Virus record (IMG/VR): IMGVR_UViG_3300017917_001940
Coordinates: 1 to 64,000 of that record
Source: a virus
Length of the DNA stretch: 64,000 nucleotides
Strand: one strand, 5' to 3'
A program made the translations under genes and the position numbers. This document shows positions 33,190-42,061 of the stretch, in pieces. Position 1 is the first letter of the stretch. The number at the start of each line of letters is the position of its first letter. The notes below the pieces were generated by a model that saw nothing but the letters and a program-made list of their open reading frames with translations, made no database searches and was not told the origin of the DNA.

Positions 33190-33551
33190 TGCGTAACAGC
33201 AAACTACCTGGATTCATGGATCGTCATGGCGGTCCATCAACAGAGTATAATGTTCCAGTACATACTCAAGAAGCACTGGAACATTATTTGATCTCAGGAT
33301 TTCAGCCAGGCGGATTCTTATCATCTATGTTGGCAATGAATATGGAACGAGCAGTATATAACGCAGACGTGGCAAATAAACAAGCGTTCGTTAGTATTGC
33401 TCGTTGGATTATAGAATATGCTCCTAAAGCCAGCTGGGGCAGTTATCAAGCAATCGACGATTGGTGTGCTGATAAAGATGGTCGTAGAACCAAGTACGGC
33501 ACAAACATTGAAAAAGAATACGTTGCACGAGTATTGAAAGAAGGTGTGTAG
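33189..33551 (+). CDS. Conserved phage protein
   Basis: The 120-aa helical protein starts MRNSKLPGFMDRHGGPSTEYNVP and has FQPGGFLSSMLAMNMERAV, a pattern I associate with small proteins of marine T4-like phages. The ATG overlaps the previous TAA. The function is unknown. Confidence 0.65.
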   Translation: MRNSKLPGFMDRHGGPSTEYNVPVHTQEALEHYLISGFQPGGFLSSMLAMNMERAVYNADVANKQAFVSIARWIIEYAPKASWGSYQAIDDWCADKDGRRTKYGTNIEKEYVARVLKEGV

Positions 33552-33919
33552 TGCTAAAGATTGATAAAACTGATCGCCGTATGAATGGTCACCGTGACTT
33601 CAAATATCGCATTAAGTTTGACCTACACAGTTTCCTCAACAATGATTATAGCATAGAAGCAACAATGGCGGCCTGGAATAATGCCAACCGTGCGTTTTTG
33701 ATGTGTTCCAAATACATGACTGAGACACACGGATACGGCCCAGAACTGAAGTTAGTTAATTACATGAAAGAAAATGGCGAGGGTGTTCCGTTGTGGGCCA
33801 CCCGTCATGCTTATAGTGTATTACATACCAAGCAACCAGATACCATCTATCTACGCGATGATGATGCACGTGAGAAGATTGAAAAGGTATTTGTGTTTTT
33901 ACAATTAAAATATAATTGA
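33551..33919 (+). CDS. Conserved phage protein with GTG start
   Basis: The 122-aa basic protein begins at a GTG that overlaps the previous TAG (TAGTG). It contains DFKYRIKFDLHSF and LKLVNYMKENGEGVPLW. It has no recognised domain. The gene lies in the small-gene run leading to DNA ligase. Confidence 0.6.
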   Translation: MLKIDKTDRRMNGHRDFKYRIKFDLHSFLNNDYSIEATMAAWNNANRAFLMCSKYMTETHGYGPELKLVNYMKENGEGVPLWATRHAYSVLHTKQPDTIYLRDDDAREKIEKVFVFLQLKYN

Positions 33920-33926
33920 GGTTACA

Positions 33927-34109
33927 ATGAATCCAGAAAAGAAACAGCACTTGTTTAACAGCATTAAAATGACGTTGAGTAAAGATCAGATCGCTTCGTT
34001 TGTAGCTGGCTTGCATGAAGTTCAAGAAGAAATGTTGGAAGAACTTGTACGCAGAGCCGAAGCAAAAGGCTTTCCTGAAGCCAACGAACTAATCAAGCGA
34101 GTTAAATAA
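33927..34109 (+). CDS. Small helical protein
   Basis: The 60-aa charged helical protein starts MNPEKKQHLFNSIKMTL, after GAGG, and ends one base before the ligase gene, so the two are likely co-translated. The function is unknown. Confidence 0.65.
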   Translation: MNPEKKQHLFNSIKMTLSKDQIASFVAGLHEVQEEMLEELVRRAEAKGFPEANELIKRVK

Positions 34110-34110
34110 T

Positions 34111-35523
34111 ATGTCAGCAGTATACAACACATACATTGACAAACCACATGAAATCATCTATGAAAGATTAGATGAACACGAAGGATTAAAGTTGGCCGCA
34201 GATTGGATTAGAGATTTAGAATCAAGCGACAGCAGAATTCACAAGGAAAAAGTTATTGAGAAAGCCTTGATGGCATCCAAACTTGGTAGTCTTAATGCTC
34301 AATGTTTCTTGTTTAACTGCTACCTAGCCTACAATCCATTTTTCATTTACAATATTAAACAAGTTCCGGAGACCGAGGGGCTTGTTGGCCAGGAAAATCC
34401 ATGGCCACGTTTCTGGGCACTAGCTGAATCATTACGCACTCGTAGCGTGACAGGTGGTATGGCAAGAAACGCTATTCACACAATCAGTCAACAATTTGAC
34501 AGCGAAGAATGGAATGGCCTAGCTCGTCGTGTGCTGATCAAGGACTTGCGTTGTGGCATCAGTGAAAAGACTTTAAACAAAGTACTAGGCAAGACTGAAT
34601 GGAAGATTCCTGTGTTTGCTTGTCAGTTAGCCACAGACTCTAACGATCATCCAAACAAAATGAAAGGTCGTAAGCGTTTAGAGTGTAAACTAGATGGTGT
34701 GCGTGTGTTGGCAGTGGTCACAGGCCCAGCAGTCAACTTGTACAGTCGTAATGGTAAAGCATTTGACAACTTTCCACAGGTTGCCGAAGCGATCAATCGC
34801 ATTAGACACAGACTAGAAACAGGTTATGGTGCCAGTGGTCGTTTTGTATTAGATGGCGAAATCGTTGGAGAAAGTTTCCAACAGTTAATGCGTCAAGCAC
34901 ATCGTAAGAGTGATGCTCAAACGGATGGTATGGTGTATAATATATTTGACGTTATTCCATTGGAAGACTTTGAGCGTGGTTGGTGGAATGCCCAACAATT
35001 CAAACGCACCAAGTGGTTAGAAAAAGTCAAAGAAGTTATTGAAAGCGAAGATTGCTTACAAGTCATGCCTGGATTAGATGTGGATTTGGACACCGCCGAA
35101 GGACAAGACATCATGCGTCGTTATGCTAACGAAGCAGTTAACCAAGGCTACGAAGGCATTATGATTAAAAACCTCGAAGCACCATATGAGTGCAAGCGTA
35201 GCAGTTTTTGGATGAAATGGAAACCGGTTATGAGTGTGGACCTGACTGTAATCGGTGTTGAAGAAGGTACAGGTCGTAATGCGGGCCGTTTAGGTGCCCT
35301 AATTTGTGAAGGAGTAGACAATGAGCGACATATTCGCGTTAATGTTGGTAGTGGTCTGTCTGACAGCGATCGTGACGTTTTCTGGACCGACCGCGATTCA
35401 ATTCTTGGTCACTTGGTTGAAGTCCAAGCTGATGCGGTAACCCAAAACCAAGACGGAACTTACAGTTTACGCTTTCCCCGATTCATGAGATTTAGAGATT
35501 TCGATGCGGGCGATAAACTGTAA
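34111..35523 (+). CDS. ATP-dependent DNA ligase (gp30-like)
   Basis: The 470-aa ligase (T4 gp30 is 487 aa) has the adenylation motif KLDGVR (Lys193), VLDGEIVGE (motif III), EGIMIKN (motif IV), and WMKWKP (motif V). A C-terminal OB-fold region follows. It seals nicks between Okazaki fragments and in repair. All nucleotidyl-transfer motifs are intact. Confidence 0.93.
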   Translation: MSAVYNTYIDKPHEIIYERLDEHEGLKLAADWIRDLESSDSRIHKEKVIEKALMASKLGSLNAQCFLFNCYLAYNPFFIYNIKQVPETEGLVGQENPWPRFWALAESLRTRSVTGGMARNAIHTISQQFDSEEWNGLARRVLIKDLRCGISEKTLNKVLGKTEWKIPVFACQLATDSNDHPNKMKGRKRLECKLDGVRVLAVVTGPAVNLYSRNGKAFDNFPQVAEAINRIRHRLETGYGASGRFVLDGEIVGESFQQLMRQAHRKSDAQTDGMVYNIFDVIPLEDFERGWWNAQQFKRTKWLEKVKEVIESEDCLQVMPGLDVDLDTAEGQDIMRRYANEAVNQGYEGIMIKNLEAPYECKRSSFWMKWKPVMSVDLTVIGVEEGTGRNAGRLGALICEGVDNERHIRVNVGSGLSDSDRDVFWTDRDSILGHLVEVQADAVTQNQDGTYSLRFPRFMRFRDFDAGDKL

Positions 35524-35524
35524 G

Positions 35525-35553
35525 TTGACAGGAAAATAAACTTATGTTAATCT
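35525..35553 (+). promoter_or_regulatory. Possible sigma70-like promoter, weak -10
   Basis: Perfect TTGACA (35525-35530), a 17-bp spacer ending TGT, and TAATCT (35548-35553). The -10 is poor. Initiation would fall inside the small gene at 35544, so it may serve the genes after it. Confidence 0.35.
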
Positions 35554-35633
35554 ATACTATATCAGTAGTGTTAGCTATTGTAGCAGTTATTGGTATTGCT
35601 AAAATTTGTGATTGTTTAGGAGATTGGCGATGA
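35544..35633 (+). CDS. Tiny membrane peptide, 29 aa
   Basis: The reading frame MLIYTISVVLAIVAVIGIAK ends CDCLGDWR and is a single membrane helix. Its stop overlaps the next start (ATGA). Small single-helix proteins are frequent in such phages. It is supported by overlap only. Confidence 0.4.
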   Translation: MLIYTISVVLAIVAVIGIAKICDCLGDWR

Positions 35634-35716
35634 TTCAACGTAAAGAATGGCTACACTATATCAAGTGGCGTATTAAAAAGTTTTTTAAAAGAAAGAACAT
35701 CAAGTGGCAACAATGA
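35630..35716 (+). CDS. Tiny basic peptide, 28 aa
   Basis: The frame MIQRKEWLHYIKWRIKKFFK ends with RKNIKWQQ. It is strongly basic and aromatic. It starts in the ATGA overlap with the previous frame and ends in an ATGA overlap with the next gene, which supports it. Confidence 0.45.
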   Translation: MIQRKEWLHYIKWRIKKFFKRKNIKWQQ

Positions 35717-35952
35717 TCACTGTGCCTAATGGTGCTACTGTTCACAGTCGTGTAGAATATGAGTTTGCTGATGCTAACACACAGCCAAACACTATTACAT
35801 GTCTCGCGGGTGGTAAGGAAATGTTAAGAGTTGGCCCAGATGGATTTTGGGTTCGTGGTGTAAAAGTCGAGCAAGATGATCAAGAAGCACAGGCAGTATA
35901 TAACGCATTTAAACAATGGATGGCTTGGATGAGCCTACAAGGACAATACTGA
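35713..35952 (+). CDS. Small conserved T4-like phage protein
   Basis: The 79-aa protein starts MITVPNGATVHSRVEYEFAD and has GPDGFWVRGVKVEQDD, a familiar hypothetical family in marine T4-like phages. The beta-rich start and helical end suggest a small domain. The start is the ATG in the overlap with the previous stop; a GTG three codons earlier is less likely. Confidence 0.7.
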   Translation: MITVPNGATVHSRVEYEFADANTQPNTITCLAGGKEMLRVGPDGFWVRGVKVEQDDQEAQAVYNAFKQWMAWMSLQGQY

Positions 35953-36176
35953 TGTCAAAAAAAGATAAAAAAGTAAAGATTGAATTTGCACCCGGTTGCT
36001 TTGACAATGTAGATCTTACACAAGAAGAATTAGATGGTATTGTTGCCATGCTTGAAAACATGACTGAGGAAGAATTCCTAGCCAATAGTACCGAATTAAC
36101 TGATGAGGATATCAATGATATTCCTGATGAAGTCGTTGAACAACTGTTTAATCAATCTAAAAGGACATTACAGTAA
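35952..36176 (+). CDS. Small acidic phage protein
   Basis: The 74-aa acidic protein starts MSKKDKKVKIEFAPGCFDN and continues in Glu/Asp-rich helices (LTQEELDGIVAMLENMTEEEF). It is typical of small acidic proteins in T4-like phages. The function is unknown. Confidence 0.65.
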   Translation: MSKKDKKVKIEFAPGCFDNVDLTQEELDGIVAMLENMTEEEFLANSTELTDEDINDIPDEVVEQLFNQSKRTLQ

Positions 36177-37333
36177 TGGCTACTAAAAAAGAGCAAGAAC
36201 AATTAATGGAAACATTAAAGTTCACACCTCGCACTTATAAGATCAGCTTGTGGGGCTACGGTGGTGAAAAGGTTATGGGCACAGTAAACCAAGAAGTCTG
36301 GGATTACTGTATGGACAATCAAGTTAACCTACAAGATATTGCTTGGAACTACGATGTTGAAGAAGAAATGGGCCTTGATCCAGATATGTTACCATTTCCA
36401 CCAGGATCCTGGTATGAATGTGACGACATGGCACACGTTAATGGTGTAAGTCGTAGCGCCGGTACTATTCAAATTGAAGACGAAAACGGCAATGAAATTA
36501 TTCAAAAGTCGTTAGATGATTGTGACGGTTGCGAAGACAGCCCTACTTGGTGTTGCAATGATGAAGTTTGGGTTGGCATGAAGAAAAAGGGTGAGATTGT
36601 TTTTATTGGATCGAGCAACGAAAAAGGCACATTCTTTGAAGGAGATATTAATCTCAGGTCTCCATTTAATATTGAGTTGTTAGAACTACACTATGATGAA
36701 ATAGATGGTGAAGAAATTGTCAATGCTGTTTATTATGACGGCGAAGAAATTGATAACTATGGCGGTAGCACCGATGGTAAGAGCTCAGACTTTAACATGG
36801 TACGTCTAACTAGCGACGATGGTGAATGGGAACGATATGAACCTGGTGAAAAAGATTGGGGTCATCCTGAATTTGGTCCTAGTCCTAGTGACTGGGAAAG
36901 CTCTCCTAAGTTTAAGTTTAAACAACATAAACCGGTGTATCCAGGTTACTATAGTTTAAACTATGGTTATGGATCTAGTTACAGTAGTATGTATTGGGAC
37001 GGTAAAGAGTTTGGCGATTGGGAGTTTGGTAAATTTCATCCTATTGACCAAAAAGGTATTGTTACTTGGCAAGGGTATAATTGGGACACTAGTTCATGGG
37101 TTAACCAACCACCAGCGCCACCGGGATTTGAATGTAAGTGTGGTTGGGTAGGTAACCGTGATCAACTAGTCGAAGACGAAGAATATAACGATCATTGTCC
37201 TGCATGTAATAGTACTGATGTTTATTGGATTGATTACGATCCTGAAACTGCTAAAGGTCGTAAGAATCGAACAAAGTATTGTAAACCATGGGATCCAGCT
37301 CTAGCACTAGAACGTATTGCTGTACCAGAATGA
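36176..37333 (+). CDS. Large acidic, aromatic phage protein with zinc ribbon
   Basis: The 385-aa protein is very rich in Asp, Glu, Gly, Tyr and Trp. It has a Cys-rich stretch (DDCDGCEDSPTWCC, about 123-136) and a C-terminal zinc ribbon (CKCGW...CPACN). It shares composition and a KISLWGYGGE-type start with proteins of unknown role in large T4-like phages. The acidic surface could mimic DNA or bind basic proteins. That is conjecture. Confidence 0.65.
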   Translation: MATKKEQEQLMETLKFTPRTYKISLWGYGGEKVMGTVNQEVWDYCMDNQVNLQDIAWNYDVEEEMGLDPDMLPFPPGSWYECDDMAHVNGVSRSAGTIQIEDENGNEIIQKSLDDCDGCEDSPTWCCNDEVWVGMKKKGEIVFIGSSNEKGTFFEGDINLRSPFNIELLELHYDEIDGEEIVNAVYYDGEEIDNYGGSTDGKSSDFNMVRLTSDDGEWERYEPGEKDWGHPEFGPSPSDWESSPKFKFKQHKPVYPGYYSLNYGYGSSYSSMYWDGKEFGDWEFGKFHPIDQKGIVTWQGYNWDTSSWVNQPPAPPGFECKCGWVGNRDQLVEDEEYNDHCPACNSTDVYWIDYDPETAKGRKNRTKYCKPWDPALALERIAVPE

Positions 37334-37497
37334 GCGAACAAGTAACCGATTGGTTTGACAAAAGATACAAGCCACGTTATACTGGATTGTATCAAGTTAT
37401 GCTTGCACATTGGCCCTGGCCTACATTGTTAATGTGGAATAACAAAACGGGTTGGGCAAATAACGATTTTGTAAAATGGAGGGGTATTAGTAAATGA
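37330..37497 (+). CDS. Small Trp-rich phage protein
   Basis: The 55-aa protein starts MSEQVTDWFDKRYKPRYTG and has MLAHWPWPTLLMWNNKTGW. The ATG overlaps the previous stop and the end overlaps the next gene. The function is unknown. Confidence 0.55.
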   Translation: MSEQVTDWFDKRYKPRYTGLYQVMLAHWPWPTLLMWNNKTGWANNDFVKWRGISK

Positions 37498-37820
37498 TTG
37501 GAACAATTAAGAAGTATGGTGACTTGGCTCGCTCGGCCAGTCGTAGCGAATATTGGGGAGTTGTACTCAGTGTATTTGCTTTGAGCTTTTTGCTTGGCAT
37601 TGTATCGTTAATCATGATGTTCGGCGGAGTGTTTGGAATGATGGTTGCTATTCCTGTATTGCTCGCTGGTACATTGATCCTTACCTGGGTAAGTATCGCA
37701 ACTATTGTGGCACGTTGTCGTGATGCTGGTATCAACCCTTGGTTTACTGCCGCATGCTTTATACCTTATATCGGTACAATCGTTATGATTGTCATTGGAT
37801 GTATTGGAACTAAGAAATGA
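37494..37820 (+). CDS. DUF805-like membrane protein
   Basis: The 108-aa protein matches DUF805 in having an SRSEYWGV start motif, two long hydrophobic segments (about 25-70), and an ARCRDAGINPWF motif before a third membrane helix. DUF805 proteins are common small inner-membrane proteins of bacteria with unknown function. It overlaps both neighbours by 4 bases. Confidence 0.75.
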   Translation: MIGTIKKYGDLARSASRSEYWGVVLSVFALSFLLGIVSLIMMFGGVFGMMVAIPVLLAGTLILTWVSIATIVARCRDAGINPWFTAACFIPYIGTIVMIVIGCIGTKK

Positions 37821-37954
37821 ATGGATTTGTTGTTTTTGGAGTTATTGTATTAGTTGTTCTTGGTGCATTATACGCACTGAGAAATATTCCTGGCTGTACA
37901 GGCGACTGTGAGCAAGGACGTAAGCCTTGTAACTGTGAAAAAGGAAAACGATAA
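37817..37954 (+). CDS. Single-helix membrane protein with Cys-rich tail
   Basis: The 45-aa frame starts MNGFVVFGVIVLVVLGALYA, one membrane helix, and ends CTGDCEQGRKPCNCEKGKR with four cysteines. Overlaps at both ends (ATGA and TAATG) support it. The tail could bind metal. Confidence 0.6.
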   Translation: MNGFVVFGVIVLVVLGALYALRNIPGCTGDCEQGRKPCNCEKGKR

Positions 37955-38502
37955 TGGCCTGGCCCTTTGGACCTGATGAAGTAACACAAACTGAAGTTGA
38001 GAAAAATTTAACTACTTGGACAGTACAACCGCGTTATAAGAAATCTATTGAAGAGCGTGAGTTATGGTCTAAAGATGGCGAACAAATTGTTCGTGTAACC
38101 GGTTGGCGTGGCGGTTCTTGGACTGTAACTACTAACGACGGTAATCCACCAGAGTTCGAATTTACCTATGTTCCTGGCGGCGATGGCAACTGTGACAGTA
38201 TTGATATGAACTTTTGCTGTTCTAATAACATCGAAGAATGTGAAATGAATGAAACATGGGACGGCTGGTACGGTGATGTACAGTATCCTGATGACATGGA
38301 TGATGATGAACAAGAGCGTCTCAATGAACTCTGGGAAGAGGAATTCTACGACGGTTGGGAAAGTGACGGTTGGAGCAACGATGACACAGAAATGTGGATT
38401 TGGGGCGATATCGAAATTTTAAACGAAGCCGGTGATCTTGTTAAAGTTATTCGTGCTGATGAAGATGGTAATGTTGTCGATGTAACTGATGACGCTGAGT
38501 AA
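37954..38502 (+). CDS. Acidic Trp-rich phage protein
   Basis: The 182-aa protein is strongly acidic, with many Trp residues (WDGWYGDVQYPDDMDDDEQE, FYDGWESDGWSND). It is similar in composition to the 385-aa protein at 36176 and may be a distant paralogue. No catalytic motif is visible. A DNA-mimic or binding surface is possible. Confidence 0.6.
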   Translation: MAWPFGPDEVTQTEVEKNLTTWTVQPRYKKSIEERELWSKDGEQIVRVTGWRGGSWTVTTNDGNPPEFEFTYVPGGDGNCDSIDMNFCCSNNIEECEMNETWDGWYGDVQYPDDMDDDEQERLNELWEEEFYDGWESDGWSNDDTEMWIWGDIEILNEAGDLVKVIRADEDGNVVDVTDDAE

Positions 38503-38614
38503 GTTATTAGATGTTGCATTAGGCTTAGTTGAGGCAGGATTTTTCTTTGCTTTGATTATAATGTATGCTATAATATTAGGTAAGTTAATCCAACCAACTA
38601 AGAAGATCAAATGA
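38489..38614 (+). CDS. Small membrane peptide, 41 aa
   Basis: The frame MTLSKLLDVALGLVEAGFFF continues as one membrane helix and ends IQPTKKIK. It overlaps the previous gene by 14 bases and the next by 4 (ATGA). Confidence 0.5.
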   Translation: MTLSKLLDVALGLVEAGFFFALIIMYAIILGKLIQPTKKIK

Positions 38615-38826
38615 ATGTAGTAGCAGAAAGTTTAGAATATCTTTGGTATAGCTTTTATGGCTTGATTGCAGGTTGGGGATTAACCACAACCTTTTTTGCT
38701 ATTGTGGCCATAACATTATTTGTTAAAGTTGTTCGCCTTGACAAGAAAGTTGAACGACTTGAAAATCGTTTGGTACATGCCGAACGTGATTATAACATTA
38801 CCTTGGCAAAATGGCAGAAGAAATAA
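38611..38826 (+). CDS. Membrane-anchored coiled-coil protein
   Basis: The 71-aa protein has one long hydrophobic segment (about 12-40, LIAGWGLTTTFFAIVAITLF) and a charged coiled-coil tail (LDKKVERLENRLVHAERDY). This signal-anchor plus coiled-coil shape is seen in phage spanin- or XhlA-like proteins, but the match is only architectural. It overlaps both neighbours. Confidence 0.55.
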   Translation: MNVVAESLEYLWYSFYGLIAGWGLTTTFFAIVAITLFVKVVRLDKKVERLENRLVHAERDYNITLAKWQKK

Positions 38827-39251
38827 ATCGTTGCGTGTGTTGCGGCCACGAGATCACTAAAGAGCAACACACATTCCAAAAGTTAAAGGGCATTCGAGAA
38901 GTTGTAGTAAATGCTCGGCATGGTGGATTTAGTTTGAGTCACGAGGCAGAACTGGAGTACCTACGTCGTGCCGGCATCGATTATACTTTAGAGTCTCGGG
39001 GTAGTAGAGACGATGATAATAGATATGGTTTAACTATTCGTGTTGATGGCAATCATTGGTCTGGTAGACATGATATTGCTCGCGACGATCCTATATTAGT
39101 TCGTTTGATTAAAGACTGGGGTGATGATGTAGATGGCGAGTATGCTGATCTTGCCATAGTACAGATTCCTGGCAATGTTGATTGGATTATAGAAGAATAT
39201 GATGGATTAGAATGGGTAGCAGAGGACCATAGAACCTGGCACGCCCGCTAA
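38811..39251 (+). CDS. Conserved phage protein with zinc knuckle
   Basis: The 146-aa protein starts MAEEINRCVCCGHEITKEQH, where CVCC and the nearby His could hold zinc. The remainder is acidic alpha/beta. It has no recognised function. Confidence 0.6.
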   Translation: MAEEINRCVCCGHEITKEQHTFQKLKGIREVVVNARHGGFSLSHEAELEYLRRAGIDYTLESRGSRDDDNRYGLTIRVDGNHWSGRHDIARDDPILVRLIKDWGDDVDGEYADLAIVQIPGNVDWIIEEYDGLEWVAEDHRTWHAR

Positions 39252-39254
39252 ATA
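39247..39254 (+). promoter_or_regulatory. T4-type late promoter, leaderless spacing
   Basis: GCTAAATA, 6/8 to the consensus, overlaps the previous stop and ends 7 bases before the ATG at 39262. Confidence 0.5.
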
Positions 39255-39261
39255 TTTAGAT

Positions 39262-40869
39262 ATGATTTTAAGTTATTGGACATTATTTGTAGCACTATCA
39301 CTGAGCCTTATTGCCGCTTGGTATAGTATCGCCGGCCTAACAGCCATCTTTGCCGCGGCCGCAGTGCCTATTATGATCATGGGCGGCATCATGGAAGTGG
39401 CCAAGATCACTGTTACTGTATGGTTACATGAATACTGGCAATACTGTAAACGCAGTCTTAAGGCGCAGTTGACTGTTAGTGTGGTCCTACTCATGTTTAT
39501 TACCAGCATGGGTATCTTTGGATTCCTATCAAAAGCACACAGCGATCAAGCACTGGTATCAGGCGATGTACAGGCTAAGATTAGCATATACGATGAAAAG
39601 ATTCGTATTGCCCGCGAGAACATTGAGGCAAGCCGTAAGGCATTGACACAAATGGATGCCGCAGTTGATCAAACCATGGGTCGTTCGACGGATGAAAAAG
39701 GTGCTGATCGAGCAGTGGCCATACGACGTAGTCAAAGTGCTGAACGCTCACGTTTATTAAAAGAAATTGATCAAGAACAAAAGAAGATTCAAAAACTTAA
39801 CGAAGAAGCCGCCCCTATTCGTGCAGAAGTGCGTAAGGTAGAAGCCGAAGTTGGTCCTATCAAATATATTGCCGCACTGATCTATGGCGACAATCCTGAT
39901 GCTAACTTGTTAGAACGTGCTGTTCGTTGGGTTATTATTATACTGGTTATTGTATTTGATCCGTTGGCTATTGCCATGGTATTAAGTTCTACAGAAAGTA
40001 TCAAATGGGAAAAACAATGGAAGGGTCGCAAACCTGATCCTGTTGATGACTCTGAAGATCATGAAGTTGAATCTTGGTTTGATCGTGCTAAAGAACGTGC
40101 CCGCTTTTGGGACAAACAACCCAAGGTAGGTGACCTTGTTGAACAAATAACTCCAGAGAATGTTCACAAGGAACAGTTAACTGATTTGGTTATAGATGAA
40201 CCACAAACTGAAGATCAACATACACACATTCCTGTATCAACATACTACTCAAGTATCAGACCAAGTAGTCAGTTTGAACCTAAGCCAGAAGAAGATCAAG
40301 AGCTTGCTCAAGATCCAATGATCAATAAAGAAGCCAATGCAGATCTATCAATGTATAACGATGAAAGGTTAGTTTCAAAGTTTGACAAAGAGTCAGGATT
40401 TGTGAGTCCTAATGCACCAGAATTAGATGCTAGTGATGAACGCCCAGGCGACTATCTAAATGATAATGACAAAGCTCTACGCACCGCATGGAAAGAAGCT
40501 AATCCAAAAGATACACTCAAGCATCAACGTGACTTGTATGATAAAGGACTAATTGATCAATTGCCTTGGCTAGGTCTAGATGCTGACAACGAGCCACACA
40601 CTGGAGAGGTAAAAGGATTTGGTACAGCTTTCCCAAATGATCCTGCTAAAGGCGACATGTTCTTACGTGTAGATCAAATACCAAGTATCTTGTTTAAGTT
40701 TAATGGATCACATTGGATTGAGGTTGACAAAAACCGAACAGACCAGTATGCTTATGATGAAGCATACATTGATCATCTTATTGCCAAAATTGATTCTGGG
40801 GAATATGATCCAGACCTGCTTAGTGATGCCGAACGCGATCAAATTGAACATAGACTAAAGAATGCCTGA
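39262..40869 (+). CDS. Large membrane protein with coiled coil
   Basis: The 535-aa protein has three hydrophobic segments in the first 95 residues, a charged coiled coil (about 115-200: KIRIARENIEASRKAL, EQKKIQKLNEEAAPIRAEV), and a fourth membrane helix (about 220-240, VRWVIIILVIVFDPLAIAMV). A long acidic cytoplasmic tail follows. Similar multi-domain membrane proteins of unknown role occur in marine T4-like phages. A late octamer lies directly before the start codon. Confidence 0.65.
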   Translation: MILSYWTLFVALSLSLIAAWYSIAGLTAIFAAAAVPIMIMGGIMEVAKITVTVWLHEYWQYCKRSLKAQLTVSVVLLMFITSMGIFGFLSKAHSDQALVSGDVQAKISIYDEKIRIARENIEASRKALTQMDAAVDQTMGRSTDEKGADRAVAIRRSQSAERSRLLKEIDQEQKKIQKLNEEAAPIRAEVRKVEAEVGPIKYIAALIYGDNPDANLLERAVRWVIIILVIVFDPLAIAMVLSSTESIKWEKQWKGRKPDPVDDSEDHEVESWFDRAKERARFWDKQPKVGDLVEQITPENVHKEQLTDLVIDEPQTEDQHTHIPVSTYYSSIRPSSQFEPKPEEDQELAQDPMINKEANADLSMYNDERLVSKFDKESGFVSPNAPELDASDERPGDYLNDNDKALRTAWKEANPKDTLKHQRDLYDKGLIDQLPWLGLDADNEPHTGEVKGFGTAFPNDPAKGDMFLRVDQIPSILFKFNGSHWIEVDKNRTDQYAYDEAYIDHLIAKIDSGEYDPDLLSDAERDQIEHRLKNA

Positions 40870-42061
40870 TACTAATTCAGTAGATAATTGCAGTTTTTGT
40901 AACAAACATAAAGATCAAGTTGATAAACTTATTGTTGGTCATTCAGTGGCCATTTGTAATGAGTGCGTTGATCTGTGTGGGTCCTTATTAAAGGATTCTA
41001 AAAAACTTAAAATCAAAAGTCAAGACGTTAAACTCGATCCTCGACAAATTAAATCATATCTCGATGAACATGTAATTGGTCAAGATACCGCAAAGATTGT
41101 TCTAAGTGTGGCAATTGTCAATCATTACAAGAGAATTCAAAACAAAGATAATCAGATACAAAAAGCCAACATACTAATGGTTGGTCCAACGGGTACTGGT
41201 AAAACACTAATGGCTCGAACAGTGGCCAAGTATCTTAATGTTCCATTTGTAGTTGCTGACGCAACAACATTAACCGAGGCGGGTTATGTAGGAGATGATG
41301 TTGAAACATTAATATCTCGATTGTATGCTAATGCCAATGGAGATATTGAACAAACTCAAAAAGGCATTGTCTTTTTAGATGAAGTTGATAAAATCGCTCG
41401 AAAGAGTGAAAGTGCCAGTGTATCAAGAGATGTGTCGGGCGAGGGTGTGCAACAGGCTCTACTAAAATTAGTAGAAGGAACAAAATGTCGCATTCCAACG
41501 CTAAACTCGAGAAAAATGAGCGGTGCCGAAACCGTCGAAATTGACACAACTAACATTTTGTTTGTTGCCGGCGGTGCATTCGTTGGATTAGAAGACGTAA
41601 TTAAAAAACGATTGCAAGGTACATCCATTGGGTTTGGTGCTAGTTTAAACACCCAGGAAAAAATCAGTACAGAAGATTTAATACCAGAAGACCTAGTAGG
41701 ATTTGGAATGATCCCAGAATTTGTTGGACGTTTCCCTACTTGTGTAAGTTTAAAACCATTAGATAAATCACAGTTAATAAACATACTCACAGAGGTAAAA
41801 AATAACTTTGTAGAGCAATACCAATGGTTATTTGACCAAGATGGTGTAAAGTTAGAATTTGATACCGAAAGTTTGGATCTCATTGCCGAAAGAACACTTA
41901 AAACTAACACCGGAGCTCGTGGGTTACACAGTGAATTAGAACGTGTATTACTACCGCATATGTTTAACTTAGGGCAATACAAGGAACAGAATGTATTGCG
42001 TGTGGTCATAGATAAAACCCAGGTAAATACTCCTACAAAATTAGAACAGGGAAATAAGTGA
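40862..42061 (+). CDS. clpX: ClpX-type AAA+ unfoldase
   Basis: The 399-aa protein is a complete ClpX. It has an N-terminal zinc-binding domain (C10, C13, C32, C35), Walker A GPTGTGKT (108-115), pore loop GYVGDD (141-146) and Walker [11 protein letters not shown] (Asp173-Glu174). The IGF loop SIGFGAS (256-258), by which ClpX docks on ClpP, is present, and a C-terminal small AAA domain with [10 protein letters not shown] follows. It should unfold proteins and feed host ClpP, since no clpP is in the window. The RKH loop region is shortened (SRKMSG), so substrate choice may differ from the host enzyme. Confidence 0.95.
   Translation: MPDTNSVDNCSFCNKHKDQVDKLIVGHSVAICNECVDLCGSLLKDSKKLKIKSQDVKLDPRQIKSYLDEHVIGQDTAKIVLSVAIVNHYKRIQNKDNQIQKANILMVGPTGTGKTLMARTVAKYLNVPFVVADATTLTEAGYVGDDVETLISRLYANANGDIEQTQKGIVFLDEVDKIARKSESASVSRDVSGEGVQQALLKLVEGTKCRIPTLNSRKMSGAETVEIDTTNILFVAGGAFVGLEDVIKKRLQGTSIGFGASLNTQEKISTEDLIPEDLVGFGMIPEFVGRFPTCVSLKPLDKSQLINILTEVKNNFVEQYQWLFDQDGVKLEFDTESLDLIAERTLKTNTGARGLHSELERVLLPHMFNLGQYKEQNVLRVVIDKTQVNTPTKLEQGNK

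Noticed and set aside
41328-42009. Long open frames antisense to clpX
   Set aside because: Frames of 73 and 217 codons on the minus strand have no ribosome site and lie wholly inside a clearly conserved gene; they are shadows of its codon use.
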